From: Dictyocoela muelleri
Taxonomy: Eukaryota > Microsporidia
Assembly: GCA_016256075.1 (NCBI GenBank)
Contig: SDVU01000522.1
Span: 1 to 12,647, forward strand
Length of the DNA: 12,647 nt
Reading direction: 5' to 3'
Shown here: positions 1 to 8,159 of the stretch, in pieces
Position numbering within the stretch: position 1 is the stretch's first letter
Layout: each line of letters begins with the position of its first letter
Program-made: the position numbers and the translations under genes
The notes under the pieces: model-generated
Told to the model about the DNA's origin: nothing
Seen by the model: only the letters and a program-made list of their open reading frames with translations
Databases searched by the model: none

Positions 1-173
1 TTATATAGCACTTAATAATGCTATATTTAGTATTTTTTTTGTTTTTTTTCAAGTGAGTGTCTAAGAGACAGGAGAGTAGTATTTTAAATAAAAAAATCAT
101 ATAAGAACTAATATTTATATAAATTTTATTAGAAACATTTAAAATTTCAGTTTTAATTTTTTATAAGATATTT

Positions 174-236
174 TTTTAGGTCTTCTAGCGTAAGTGGACG
201 TTAAAAATTTGCCCACTTACGCTAGAAGACTTAAAA
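174..236. repeat. Long near-perfect hairpin (inverted repeat)
   Basis: Arms 180-197 and 213-230 are perfectly complementary over 18 bp (left arm GTCTTCTAGCGTAAGTGG). One G-T wobble and five more A-T pairs extend the stem outward to 174 and 236. The loop is 15 nt (198-212). The arms are richer in G+C than their surroundings, so the pairing is not just an AT-rich accident. It could be a fold-back element or a structured RNA; no target-site duplication or nearby gene decides this. Confidence 0.8.
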
Positions 237-444
237 TCTATTGATAGCTTCGGCATTATGTATAGAACTGTAGTAAAATGAGTCTAAAATTATAGAATAA
301 TGAGCCTTTAACTATGCAAACCGGGCCTATAAGTTTTCAAACCCTGTAAAAAATATACCGGATACAAATGATTGTAAATATTTAATAATCTAAAAAAAAC
401 TTTTAAAATTTATATTTTATAATTGTTTATAATAATTTTTTATA

Positions 445-755
445 GGGGGTCACAATTTTCAGCCAGCCACGTACTTTAAATTTTATTAATAAAAAATTTT
501 AAAAGCATTTTTAAATTCAAAAAGGGGGGTCACAATTTGCAGCCAGCTACATACTTTAAATTTTATTAATGAAAAATTAAAAAAAAAAATCAATTTTTGA
601 TAAGCATTTTTAACTTTAAAAAGGAGGGGGGGGTCACAATTTGCAGTAAGGCTATTAATAAAATTTCACTATAAAAATTCAATTTTTATTTTGAGCCCTA
701 TTAAATTAAATTATAAAAAGGGGGTCACGATTTTCAAGGGTGTCACAATTTTTAG
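445..755 (+). repeat. Degenerate direct repeats built on a G-run + TCACAATTT motif
   Basis: A motif of 3-8 G followed by TCACAATTT(T/G)CAG recurs in the same orientation near 445, 524, 626, 720 and 738. The last copy is shortened and reads GGGTGTCACAATTT. The first two copies continue alike through CAGCCAGC(C/T)AC and TACTTTAAATTTTATTAAT into an AAGCATTTTTAA block, giving units of about 80-105 bp. Later copies lose the downstream part. No inverted partner was seen, so these are not obviously terminal inverted repeats of a DNA transposon. Confidence 0.75.
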
Positions 756-758
756 TAA

Positions 759-983
759 CATCTACTACATGTAATGTTCAAAAATGGAGCTCCTGCAATA
801 GTATGTAGAAAAGGAGATCTTTGAATAGTAATAAAAGGGCAAGGAGCTGCTAATAAACAATTAAGATTTATCGATTTTGCACTGTATCATTAATCAGCAA
901 AGATAAATGTACAATATAATCAATTTGGCAATTTTATGGGGTTTTTGTGTCAAGTTTTAATTTTTTTATCCCCGCGCACTAAA
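759..983 (+). pseudogene. Faint coding remnant, unidentified
   Basis: One forward frame here reads with a protein-like, less AT-driven composition than its surroundings, including MFKNGAPAIVCRKGDL near 774-821 and IKGQGAANKQLRFIDFALYH near 831-890. The frame is interrupted, so it is not an intact gene. I do not recognise the family. It directly follows the G-run repeat array and could be a decayed element or gene, or a chance open stretch. Confidence 0.2.
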
Positions 984-2006
984 TAATTGTTAATTAAAAG
1001 ATCCCTTGCAGAGATATTTTCTGGCTGTAAGATATTCTGTACTTCTTACTTCTGCATATCGAAAAAATGAGACAAAAATTTACTTGTGCTGTTATTAATA
1101 GCTAACGTAAAAGTGAGTCTACAATTTTATTTTTTTATCCCCTGAAAAAAATGGACGAAATTATAAAAGATATTGAAAATGTTTTAATTTAAATTGATAA
1201 GTAGTTATTATGTTATAAATGTCATTGAAATTACAGGCAATTGAAGATAATATTTAATGAAATGCACAGAAATATACGCATGAGTATAAAAATTTTGTTT
1301 AAGCATAAGCAATTCTAACTATTAAATTGAATTATAAAAATTTTAAAAATATTTAATTTATTTCTAAAAATTTTATAATAAATCAAGTATTTTGACTTGT
1401 GAATTGTGATAATAAAGCTATAAAAAAGGCAAATATACTCTTAGATATTAGGTTTGAAGACTTATATTATTTGCAAGATAGAGAGAATAACTAAAGAAAA
1501 GCTTTTTTTAGAGATTGTAGAAATCAGAAACAATAATTCAATTATGAATATAATTAAATAAAATTTTTTAAACAGGACTATAATTTATACGTGATTAGCG
1601 GAGAATATAATAAAAAATGATGTTAATATAAAATTCCAACAGTTAAACATTCAATATGATTTATAACTAGATAAAATAATGTACATGAAGATACTATTAA
1701 AAAAACATGGTAAACTAATAATAAATTTGTTTCAAACTCAAACCTTGCAAACAGAAATTGTGATTATTTGTTAAAATTATATTTGTTTATTAAGAATAAT
1801 GGTTATTATGCTATATTTAAGTTAATTTTATTATTTATACAAAGCATTTTTATAAATTTGTCCACCTTTTACAGGGGTCAAAAAAATAAAATTGAACCCA
1901 ACTTTTACCTATGGCTATTAGCCCAATACTCCAATAAACCATACAATGACTGTATCAGAAAGAAATATTTAATTAAAAATGACTTGTTCCAATAACATTT
2001 TAAGAA
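984..2006. other. Gene-free AT-rich stretch
   Basis: I see no supportable gene here. TTTTTTTATCCCC occurs near 960 and again near 1130, each after a T-rich run. A 75-codon open stretch near 1768-1995 starts at TTG and has no upstream C-run like the two real genes, so I do not call it. Confidence 0.5.
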
Positions 2007-2012
2007 TTTATT
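2007..2012 (-). terminator. Candidate polyadenylation signal downstream of APC1
   Basis: AATAAA reads on the minus strand about 60 nt past the APC1 stop. A second AATAAA (2073-2078) overlaps the stop codon itself, an arrangement found in compact microsporidian genes. In DNA this AT-rich either could be chance. Confidence 0.3.
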
Positions 2013-2019
2013 TATAAAC

Positions 2020-2045
2020 TAATAATAATTTAAGCATTATTATTA
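2020..2045. repeat. Small hairpin downstream of APC1
   Basis: TAATAATAAT and ATTATTATTA form a perfect 10-bp stem around a 6-nt loop, 29-54 nt past the APC1 stop. All stem pairs are A-T, so it may be fortuitous. Confidence 0.5.
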
Positions 2046-2073
2046 ATATTTTAATGAATTGGCTTATTGATCT

Positions 2074-5000
2074 TTATTCCATAAATACCATCATTTTTAG
2101 TATTTTTCTAAACATTTTACAATTAAAATCTCCATATTTCTCCAAATAATCACTCAAGACATCTAAAAAGATTTTTTTCTCGACAAGATTATCAGGAATT
2201 TTAGGTAATTTAATAATAGCATCACAATTTAAATCACAATGATTAATATTACTTCGATTAAAATTTTTATCAGGATTAATATTTTTTTCACAAATTAAAT
2301 TTTTATCACGATTAAAATCTACTTCTTTATCATTCTTCCTTAATTTGCTATTTTTATCATTTTTAATAATTTCATTTTTATTGATAACTTTAAATTTGCT
2401 ATTGATAAGCTGTAAATAAACATTTCTTTTCAAACTAAAAACAACAAAATATCTCGTAAGTTGAAAAGCTGGCTCATCATATGTTGTCAAAGGATAAACT
2501 GGATAAAAAGTAGTCACCATTGAAAATACAAATAATGGATTATCCTTGATTTGATAAAATGAATGTCCTGCACTTGCTATTCCTAAATACATTTTGTATC
2601 TGAGAATGTCTGAATAAGAGGCAAATTGAGTGTTGAATTTTGATCCATTTGGTGTAAATTGAGATTTTACATTTAAATGTTCACATTTCGTGGTTTGTAG
2701 AATTTTTCGTCTTAAAATACGTATCACTTCTAAATTGTTCTTCAGGTTGCATAAGAGAGATGCACCCAATAGAGAAGTATCAAAAAGTAATTTATAACAA
2801 ATAGAATTATCGATATGCTTTTCAGCAATCAGTACTATGGAGATCAACTCATCGAAAAATTCGACATTTTCTTCTCGCAAAAAAGTCACTGACAAATAAA
2901 AAATCATTCCGGCTAAAAAATAAAAATCAAAATTTTGAGTTTCTTTTTTAATTTCAACAGTCTCAAAAATTTTACGAGAAGATGGATATTTTTTATTTCT
3001 AAAAGAAGATTCAACTTCAGTATTGGTCGAAATTGTTTTTCTTTTTAAATTATTAATAAAAATGTCATAAAGGTCTGTTGATATTTCATATTCATCATTA
3101 AAATATTCCGCATTAAAATAATCAGTATTAAAATATTCAGCATTAGCCTCATCATCATTAAAATATTCAGCATTAGCCTCATCATCATTAAAATATTCAT
3201 TTCTAATATGGCTATTATTAAATTTATATTTTTCCCCAGTTTTATTCTTTTTAGAATTACACACTTTATTATAAAAACTCTCTTGAACTTCAATAAAATC
3301 TAAATCATGACAAACAAGAATATGTAAAACTCTTTCTAATACTTTAACAGGACAAAATTTATCGATTCCATATCTAAAAAAGGTACTGAAAAACCTCTCT
3401 TCAGGTCTCGAATCATTAAATCGTTTCAATTTTTCTTTAATTATCAAATTTTTAGAATCATAAAATATTAATCCATTGTAAATCAATTCACAAAGTTTAT
3501 CTTCAAATTCAACAAACTTCAAGTCTCCAATGTTTATCAGAAAAAGAGAAAAAATACAAACCAATCGATAATATTCATCGTATTGTTGCTTATTAGAAAT
3601 ATTTGTTTTACTTTCAAAAAGACCATTTTTTGATGCTTCTTTTAATATTAAATTATGAATTATTTTTTCGAACATGATTTCATCATCATTATTATTGATA
3701 AAATGATAATTATTAAAATGATAATTATTAATAAGGTTATTATCATTACTTTCACACTTCTTTTTATTATTTTCATACTTCTTTTGATAATTTCCATGCA
3801 TATTTTTACTACTTCCGAATTTCTTCTTATTACTTCCGATTTTCTTTTTATTATTATTTTCATAATCTTGGCAATACAAAAATCCGAGACCTAAAATACA
3901 TCCAATCCTAGCAAATAAATTAATATCATCATCTAAATAATTCTTCAAAACTTCAGAAAATCGTTTATCTTTAGATCCTTTTTTAGAAGCACAAATGCCA
4001 ACAACTGCTGCCATATTGAAAATTGGATTTTTATCATTCAAACAGTCTATAAGATCATTAACATCCATTTCTTTTAATCTGTTTGTTATACCGAGACCGT
4101 AAATCATGCCTGCTAATTCTGATTTTGAACATACTTGTAATTCTTCAAATGATTGAAATGAAACTGTTGTAGGATATTCTGATAGTCTTTCGAATAACTG
4201 AGAAATTCTGTTATCGTTGTTATTGAGGTTGAGTATGTTTGTGTCGATTGATGCGCTGATTTTTGATAAATTGTTTTTTAGTCGCGAGTCGTGTAGAAGT
4301 TTTTTTATGTTTTCGATGGGATATTTCGTATTTATCGATAAAAATGATGTGCATCCGAAATGAAATCTCGGCCAGGTAAGCCAAGTTGATCCATCAACGG
4401 TAAGATTCTCAACACTATCGCCACGTTTTATCATAAATTTTAGTTTAGGAATGATTAGTTTATTTCTTGAAATCATCTGAAAATTGAAAAATCCTTCACC
4501 AATACTTGCTGATCGGCGTAACATAAACGTATTTTCACGCTTACCAACTAAATCCCTCTCGTCATATTCAAATTTTCCAACATCTTCAGGATTCAAAAGT
4601 CTCAAAACTTCATCAAACCTTTCATCACCAAATTTTTTTCTTATCGATTTTAACAATCTTTTTCGAAATTTCTTTTTTGTAAAAAATTCAAAATCAACTT
4701 TTTTGAATTTCACGAAATCGAGTTTTTTAATTTCAAAAAAATTAGGATTTTTTTCTTCTTCGAATTTTTTATATTGAGAAGAATTATAATTTTTAGATTC
4801 ATAAGGATTACCATCGTTATAAAAAAATAGCCTTTTATAATTTAAAGAGAATGGATTTATTATTTTATTATTTTGAAGTATTTTTGATTTTTTAGCTATT
4901 CCGTTAGAATTAATCACAGGTTTATCAAAAAAATCAACATTAATTGAATTGTTAATTGAATTATTAATTGAATTATTAATTGAATCATTAATTGAATTAT

Positions 5001-6813
5001 CATTAATTGAATTGTTAATTGAATCATTAATTGGATTGTTAATTGAATTGTTAATTGGATTATTAATTGAGTATTTAACATCATTATCAATAGTTTGAAA
5101 ATAATTTGTTAAGAATTCATCACTAGAATTTTGAAAATCAATTTCCGGATTCAAATTCGAATAATAGGCGTAAATGAGTTTATCAATGAATGAATATTTT
5201 TCAATATCAAATTTATTATTACCAATTTTATTATTATAATAATCATTGTTACCGCCATCTTTAATATTATTTTCTGCTTTAAAATGATTTCTATATCTTT
5301 CTGTTACTTTTAAAAATTCATCAATGCTCATTTTTGTTAAATCAGAAATCCGTTCAAATTTTTTATTTTTAATAAACATTCTCCAGTTCATCGTTGAAAA
5401 TTTTTTTAGAATTGCTAAATTATCTTTAATAAATGAAAATTTACATTTCGAAGAATAAAACTCATTTTCAACAGTCCTGTTCATTATCTTGGGATCGATA
5501 TCATTTATTGTAAATTGAGAATTAAATATTCTTTTTAAAATTATATACTTTTGATAATAATCATGAATCTTAATTGATTTTAGAATTAATTCTGGAATAT
5601 TTAACTTTATCATGTAGTGTTTTTTAATGTAACTATTATAATTATCAATTTCATAGTCATAATCAATTTCATTATTATAATTAATTTCATTGTTATAATT
5701 AACTTCATTGTTATAATTAATTTCATTATAATAATTAACTTCATTGTTATAATCAATTTCATTGTTATAATTAATTTCATTATCATGATCAATTTTATTA
5801 TTATAATCAAATTTATTGTTATAATTAATTTTCTTTGACTTTCTCATACGATAAACTTCTTTTAAAACATCTGAAAATAGATTTTTATCAACTGAATATT
5901 CATTTTTAAATTCATAATTATCTTTAATAGTGAATATTTTTTCATTACGATAAAATATATCATCATTGATCAAAGTTAAATTAACGCATTCATGTTTGTC
6001 AAAGGGAATGATTAACCTGACTGGTTCATGAATGAACGAGTATTTGTATTTTTTAAAAATTGAATTTTTACTTTTTAGATTTGAAATATCAATGAATATA
6101 AGTTTCTCTTTTGAATATATTATTAAAAATGGATCGGTAGTAAATATTTTAAAATCATTATATTTAGAATTATATTGATCTTTAATTTGATCTTTATGAT
6201 TTTTATATTTAGAATTATATTGATCTTTAATTTGATCTTTATGATTTTTATATTTAGAATTATATTGATCTTTATGATCTTTATAATTTTTATATTTAGA
6301 ATTATATTGATCTTTATATTGATCTTTAAATTGATCTTTAAATTGATCTTCATTTTGATGTTGATCAATAAACTGATCGAAAATAATTTTTTTAATTATT
6401 TTTCCTTCATGATTATAAATTCCATTTTTTTGGTCAATTATAAATTTTTCTTTTTTATCAATCGAAATCAATTGAAAAAAATTGTTATAATTCTTAAAAA
6501 TCAGAAATTCTCTACAGACACCTACAAATTGATCCGTAATTGTCATTAAATATTGTGGTGATTTGTTAGGACCGCTAATTAAGTATAAGTTCTGACTCTT
6601 TAAGTCTTTATAAATCACACCAAAGTTGCTGGTGAAGGTTTTATTGTGGAATGGCAAAAATACTTTTTCTGAGATGTGTGATTCAAATATTATTGAGTGT
6701 TGTAAGATTACTACAATGTAGTTTTGGTAGATTGTGGCATCTTTTATTTGTTCGGTGTAAATATATTTATGGTTGTCGGCTTTCATGACGTTGTTCTTCC
6801 ATTTTAGTTGCAT
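2074..6813 (-). CDS. APC1: Anaphase-promoting complex subunit 1 (APC1)
   Basis: This 1579-aa protein is the likely scaffold of the nuclear APC/C ubiquitin ligase, which degrades cyclins and securin. Residues about 1-270 are beta-rich and fit the APC1 N-terminal propeller. Residues 728-826 match the segment before the PC repeats (GEGFFNFQ, IIPKLKF, TWPRFHFGCTSF). Proteasome/cyclosome (PC) repeats follow at about 899-981 (AGMIYGLGI, NMAAVVGICASKKGS, RIGCILGLGFLY) and 1297-1360 (LAGMIFYLSV, LLGASLLCNL). Residues 1407-1464 (YLGIASAGHSFYQI, TTFYPVYPLTTYDE, LTRYFVVFSLKRN) match the conserved end of the APC1 PC domain. Human APC1 is about 1940 aa, so this copy is compact although six low-complexity insertions separate its conserved blocks. 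The ATG is supported by CCCC three bases upstream. No introns or breaks are visible. The assignment rests on remembered family motifs, not a search. Confidence 0.9.
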   Translation of the reverse strand: MQLKWKNNVMKADNHKYIYTEQIKDATIYQNYIVVILQHSIIFESHISEKVFLPFHNKTFTSNFGVIYKDLKSQNLYLISGPNKSPQYLMTITDQFVGVCREFLIFKNYNNFFQLISIDKKEKFIIDQKNGIYNHEGKIIKKIIFDQFIDQHQNEDQFKDQFKDQYKDQYNSKYKNYKDHKDQYNSKYKNHKDQIKDQYNSKYKNHKDQIKDQYNSKYNDFKIFTTDPFLIIYSKEKLIFIDISNLKSKNSIFKKYKYSFIHEPVRLIIPFDKHECVNLTLINDDIFYRNEKIFTIKDNYEFKNEYSVDKNLFSDVLKEVYRMRKSKKINYNNKFDYNNKIDHDNEINYNNEIDYNNEVNYYNEINYNNEVNYNNEINYNNEIDYDYEIDNYNSYIKKHYMIKLNIPELILKSIKIHDYYQKYIILKRIFNSQFTINDIDPKIMNRTVENEFYSSKCKFSFIKDNLAILKKFSTMNWRMFIKNKKFERISDLTKMSIDEFLKVTERYRNHFKAENNIKDGGNNDYYNNKIGNNKFDIEKYSFIDKLIYAYYSNLNPEIDFQNSSDEFLTNYFQTIDNDVKYSINNPINNSINNPINDSINNSINDNSINDSINNSINNSINNSINVDFFDKPVINSNGIAKKSKILQNNKIINPFSLNYKRLFFYNDGNPYESKNYNSSQYKKFEEEKNPNFFEIKKLDFVKFKKVDFEFFTKKKFRKRLLKSIRKKFGDERFDEVLRLLNPEDVGKFEYDERDLVGKRENTFMLRRSASIGEGFFNFQMISRNKLIIPKLKFMIKRGDSVENLTVDGSTWLTWPRFHFGCTSFLSINTKYPIENIKKLLHDSRLKNNLSKISASIDTNILNLNNNDNRISQLFERLSEYPTTVSFQSFEELQVCSKSELAGMIYGLGITNRLKEMDVNDLIDCLNDKNPIFNMAAVVGICASKKGSKDKRFSEVLKNYLDDDINLFARIGCILGLGFLYCQDYENNNKKKIGSNKKKFGSSKNMHGNYQKKYENNKKKCESNDNNLINNYHFNNYHFINNNDDEIMFEKIIHNLILKEASKNGLFESKTNISNKQQYDEYYRLVCIFSLFLINIGDLKFVEFEDKLCELIYNGLIFYDSKNLIIKEKLKRFNDSRPEERFFSTFFRYGIDKFCPVKVLERVLHILVCHDLDFIEVQESFYNKVCNSKKNKTGEKYKFNNSHIRNEYFNDDEANAEYFNDDEANAEYFNTDYFNAEYFNDEYEISTDLYDIFINNLKRKTISTNTEVESSFRNKKYPSSRKIFETVEIKKETQNFDFYFLAGMIFYLSVTFLREENVEFFDELISIVLIAEKHIDNSICYKLLFDTSLLGASLLCNLKNNLEVIRILRRKILQTTKCEHLNVKSQFTPNGSKFNTQFASYSDILRYKMYLGIASAGHSFYQIKDNPLFVFSMVTTFYPVYPLTTYDEPAFQLTRYFVVFSLKRNVYLQLINSKFKVINKNEIIKNDKNSKLRKNDKEVDFNRDKNLICEKNINPDKNFNRSNINHCDLNCDAIIKLPKIPDNLVEKKIFLDVLSDYLEKYGDFNCKMFRKILKMMVFME
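2224..2385 (-). repeat. APC1 low-complexity insert 6 (N/D/K-rich)
   Basis: Residues about 1477-1530 are rich in Asn, Asp and Lys, with recurring NDK, RDKN and PDKNFNR words. They lie after the PC domain and before the short C-terminal segment. The repeat is loose, without a clean unit. Confidence 0.6.
3085..3201 (-). repeat. APC1 in-frame minisatellite 4 (30-bp unit)
   Basis: The decapeptide EYFNDDEANA is repeated twice, followed by shortened EYFNTDYFNAEYFNDEYE units (residues 1205-1243). The DNA unit is 30 bp, with the two full copies identical or nearly so, which suggests recent duplication. It lies between the two PC-repeat blocks. Confidence 0.85.
3736..3858 (-). repeat. APC1 in-frame repeat 5 (K/N-rich, ~21-bp unit)
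   Basis: Residues 986-1026 contain degenerate KKIGSNK/KKFGSSK-type heptads, then KKYENNK and KKCESND. NNYHF occurs twice just after. It directly follows the first PC-repeat block, so it is probably a surface loop. Confidence 0.65.
4939..5070 (-). repeat. APC1 in-frame minisatellite 3 (12-bp unit)
   Basis: Residues 582-625 are about eleven copies of the tetrapeptide (S/P)IN(N/D) from a 12-bp unit close to ATTGAATTATTA on the plus strand. It sits between the N-terminal propeller region and the conserved block before the PC repeats. Confidence 0.85.
5641..5829 (-). repeat. APC1 in-frame minisatellite 2 (18-bp unit)
   Basis: Residues 329-391 form ten hexapeptides of the type (I/V)(N/D)YNNE from an 18-bp unit (TTCATTGTTATAATTAA-like on the plus strand). 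Most substitutions between units are conservative, such as N/D and I/V. Confidence 0.9.
6148..6351 (-). repeat. APC1 in-frame minisatellite 1 (45-bp unit)
   Basis: Residues 155-222 carry three to four copies of a 15-residue unit, KDQYNSKYKNHKDQI, preceded by shorter KDQF/KDQY steps. The 45-bp DNA units are nearly identical, suggesting recent expansion. It interrupts the predicted N-terminal beta-propeller. Confidence 0.9.
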
Positions 6814-6816
6814 AAA

Positions 6817-6820
6817 GGGG
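6817..6820 (-). promoter_or_regulatory. CCCC start-proximal motif of APC1
   Basis: On the minus strand CCCC lies three bases before the APC1 ATG. Microsporidian genes commonly carry a CCC- or GGG-type motif just before the start codon, so this supports both the chosen start and the taxon. C-runs are rare in this AT-rich window. Confidence 0.6.
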
Positions 6821-6856
6821 TGTCATTTTTATGTTTTGGATTTGTATGATTTGCAT

Positions 6857-6953
6857 AAGTTGAATTTGTAAAATAAATTTAAATAAGTTGAATTGTTAAA
6901 TAAATTTAAATAAGTTGAATTGTTAAATAAGTTTAATTGTTAAATAATTTAAT
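6857..6953. repeat. 27-bp tandem repeat upstream of APC1
   Basis: About three and a half copies of a 27-28 bp unit (AAGTTGAATTGTTAAATAAA followed by TTTAAAT) lie 40-140 bp upstream of the APC1 ATG, within its probable promoter. The last copy is shortened. Confidence 0.8.
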
Positions 6954-7246
6954 TTTTATATTTATTTTTTATTTATTCGAGATTTACGTGGTTTATTGTG
7001 ATTTTCAAATTTATAGTCTGCTATATAAATTTATAAATTAATAGTATTAATAAAATTATATTTTTATTGTTTTATGGATATTTTAAAGATTTTATTGAAA
7101 ATCCCGAAACCCTTATATATTAGATCCTGACAATTCCATAATTTTTAACCAGAACAGTTGTCTCCAACCATAATATTTAGACCTTTGGTTTATGATGTTA
7201 CAATAATACGTCACTCCCAAGCTACCCAGAGGCCCGACTGTATACG

Positions 7247-7562
7247 CGTTTTGTTTTATCAATGACTCAGCAGGATGCTGGTAATTTGCGGCTTTTCATG
7301 AATTTTTAACTGCTTATTTTGCTAATATTCGTAAGTGCTCAAATCTTTACACCTAAGTGAGTTCTTTCTGTTTCATTGTCGTATTAGACAAAGTCTTAAT
7401 CAGCTTTATCACACTGCAACGACTGTATATTAATAACTATATTTTTATAGTAATTGACCGCTTTATGTCAATCCCTCATTATTTATTTAAGTGAACACAC
7501 TAAATTTTAACAATATACTTGAATTTTCATACAAAATTGTTATCCACTAAGCTATCTGGCCC
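7247..7562 (-). mobile_element. tRNA-derived SINE-like element, copy A
   Basis: On the minus strand the element opens with a tRNA-like head. A box TAGCTTAGTGG (7554-7544) fits the RNA polymerase III consensus. B-like box AAATTCAAGTA (7526-7516) follows closer than in a normal tRNA. A body and 3' part are shared with copy B, with well-preserved words such as CTGATTAAGAC and GCATCCTGCT near the end. The 3' end runs into an A-rich AAAACAAAACG. No protein is encoded. A SINE is inferred from the head, the roughly 300-bp length and the repeated copies. No target-site duplications were seen. Confidence 0.55.
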
Positions 7563-7725
7563 ATTAGACCAAAATTTAATCTGAGTAAAATCTTATAATA
7601 ACTGTCTAGTACTCTATAGTTATTGGCCGCTTAATGTCATTCCGATATTTATTAAGTGACGCTAAAAGATTGAATCATACTGTTTACAAATGTGTTAAGA
7701 GTGCTTACCACTAAGCTATCAACAT
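7563..7725 (-). mobile_element. tRNA-derived SINE-like element, copy C (3'-truncated)
   Basis: This copy has the best tRNA-like head. A box TAGCTTAGTGG is at 7718-7708, a D-arm-like GCTT/AAGC stem surrounds AGTGGT, and box B TGATTCAATCT is at 7677-7667. About 30 nt separate the boxes, the normal tRNA distance. The anticodon stem is not preserved, so it is not a working tRNA gene. The body parallels copies A and B (AATGACATTAAGCGG, AACTATAG) and stops at GGTCTAATGG, where copy A begins. Confidence 0.55.
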
Positions 7726-7754
7726 TTATTTAAACCTGGGATTGGTAACAGCGC

Positions 7755-7798
7755 ACCCGCGAGAGGTTTTGAATGTACCCGCAAGAGGTTTTGGATTT
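7755..7798. repeat. 22-bp tandem duplication in a GC-richer patch
   Basis: ACCCGC(G/A)AGAGGTTTTG(A/G)AT(G/T)T occurs twice in tandem, with a possible degenerate third start (TCCACGCGACG). The patch is clearly richer in G+C than its surroundings. An overlapping 76-codon open stretch has no other support. Confidence 0.7.
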
Positions 7799-8154
7799 AT
7801 CCACGCGACGTTTAAGCATTTAGCAAAAAACTTGGTAAATCGCTTACATATAAAAGCTTTAACTTTTTTTCTTATTATTTTTAAAAGTAATAAATATGTA
7901 AAGTTGAGGAATGAATTTAATGTCCAAGTTATATCAGAATCAAATAGTTTTAGGCATAATATCTGCTTTTAAGTTATTTAGTTAAGGTGTACCTATCTGT
8001 GTATTATGAAACGAGCAAATTTTCATCAAAAAGGTTGCCGATACATTATTTAAACTATAAAAAAGTCTATTATTAAAAGGGATTTTTTAAAATTTATATT
8101 TAAACTTTTCAATATTCAAAAAAAAATCGTTTAAATGATAATTTTTCAAAACAA
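7799..8154. other. AT-rich upstream region of the 537-aa gene
   Basis: I see no gene here. An AAAATTT word lies about 65 nt before the ATG at 8160, resembling the AAATTT-type upstream element described for microsporidian genes, but in this composition it may be chance. Confidence 0.35.
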
Positions 8155-8158
8155 CCCC
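8155..8158 (+). promoter_or_regulatory. CCCC start-proximal motif of the 537-aa gene
   Basis: CCCC lies one base before the ATG at 8160, mirroring the arrangement at the APC1 start. It supports the start codon and a microsporidian origin. Confidence 0.6.
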
Positions 8159-8159
8159 A

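Noticed and set aside
240-330. U6-snRNA-like words (GCTTCGGCA)
   Set aside because: The ACAGAGA and GATTAGCA core expected in U6 is absent, so only the short UUCG-type word matches.
1768-1995. 75-codon open stretch on the plus strand
   Set aside because: It begins at TTG, not ATG, lacks the C-run seen before the two real genes, and matches nothing I recognise.
3655-6549. Several open stretches on both strands inside APC1
   Set aside because: They are shadows of the APC1 minisatellites, whose low-complexity units stay open in other frames.
7090-7235. Possible fourth tRNA-like head on the minus strand (GGGTAGCTTGGGAG)
   Set aside because: The box A match is imperfect, no box B or pairing stems follow at the right distance, and the shared SINE body is absent.
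7742-7972. 76-codon open stretch
   Set aside because: It begins at ATG or a near-start within a 22-bp GC-richer duplication, has no C-run before it and no recognisable domain.
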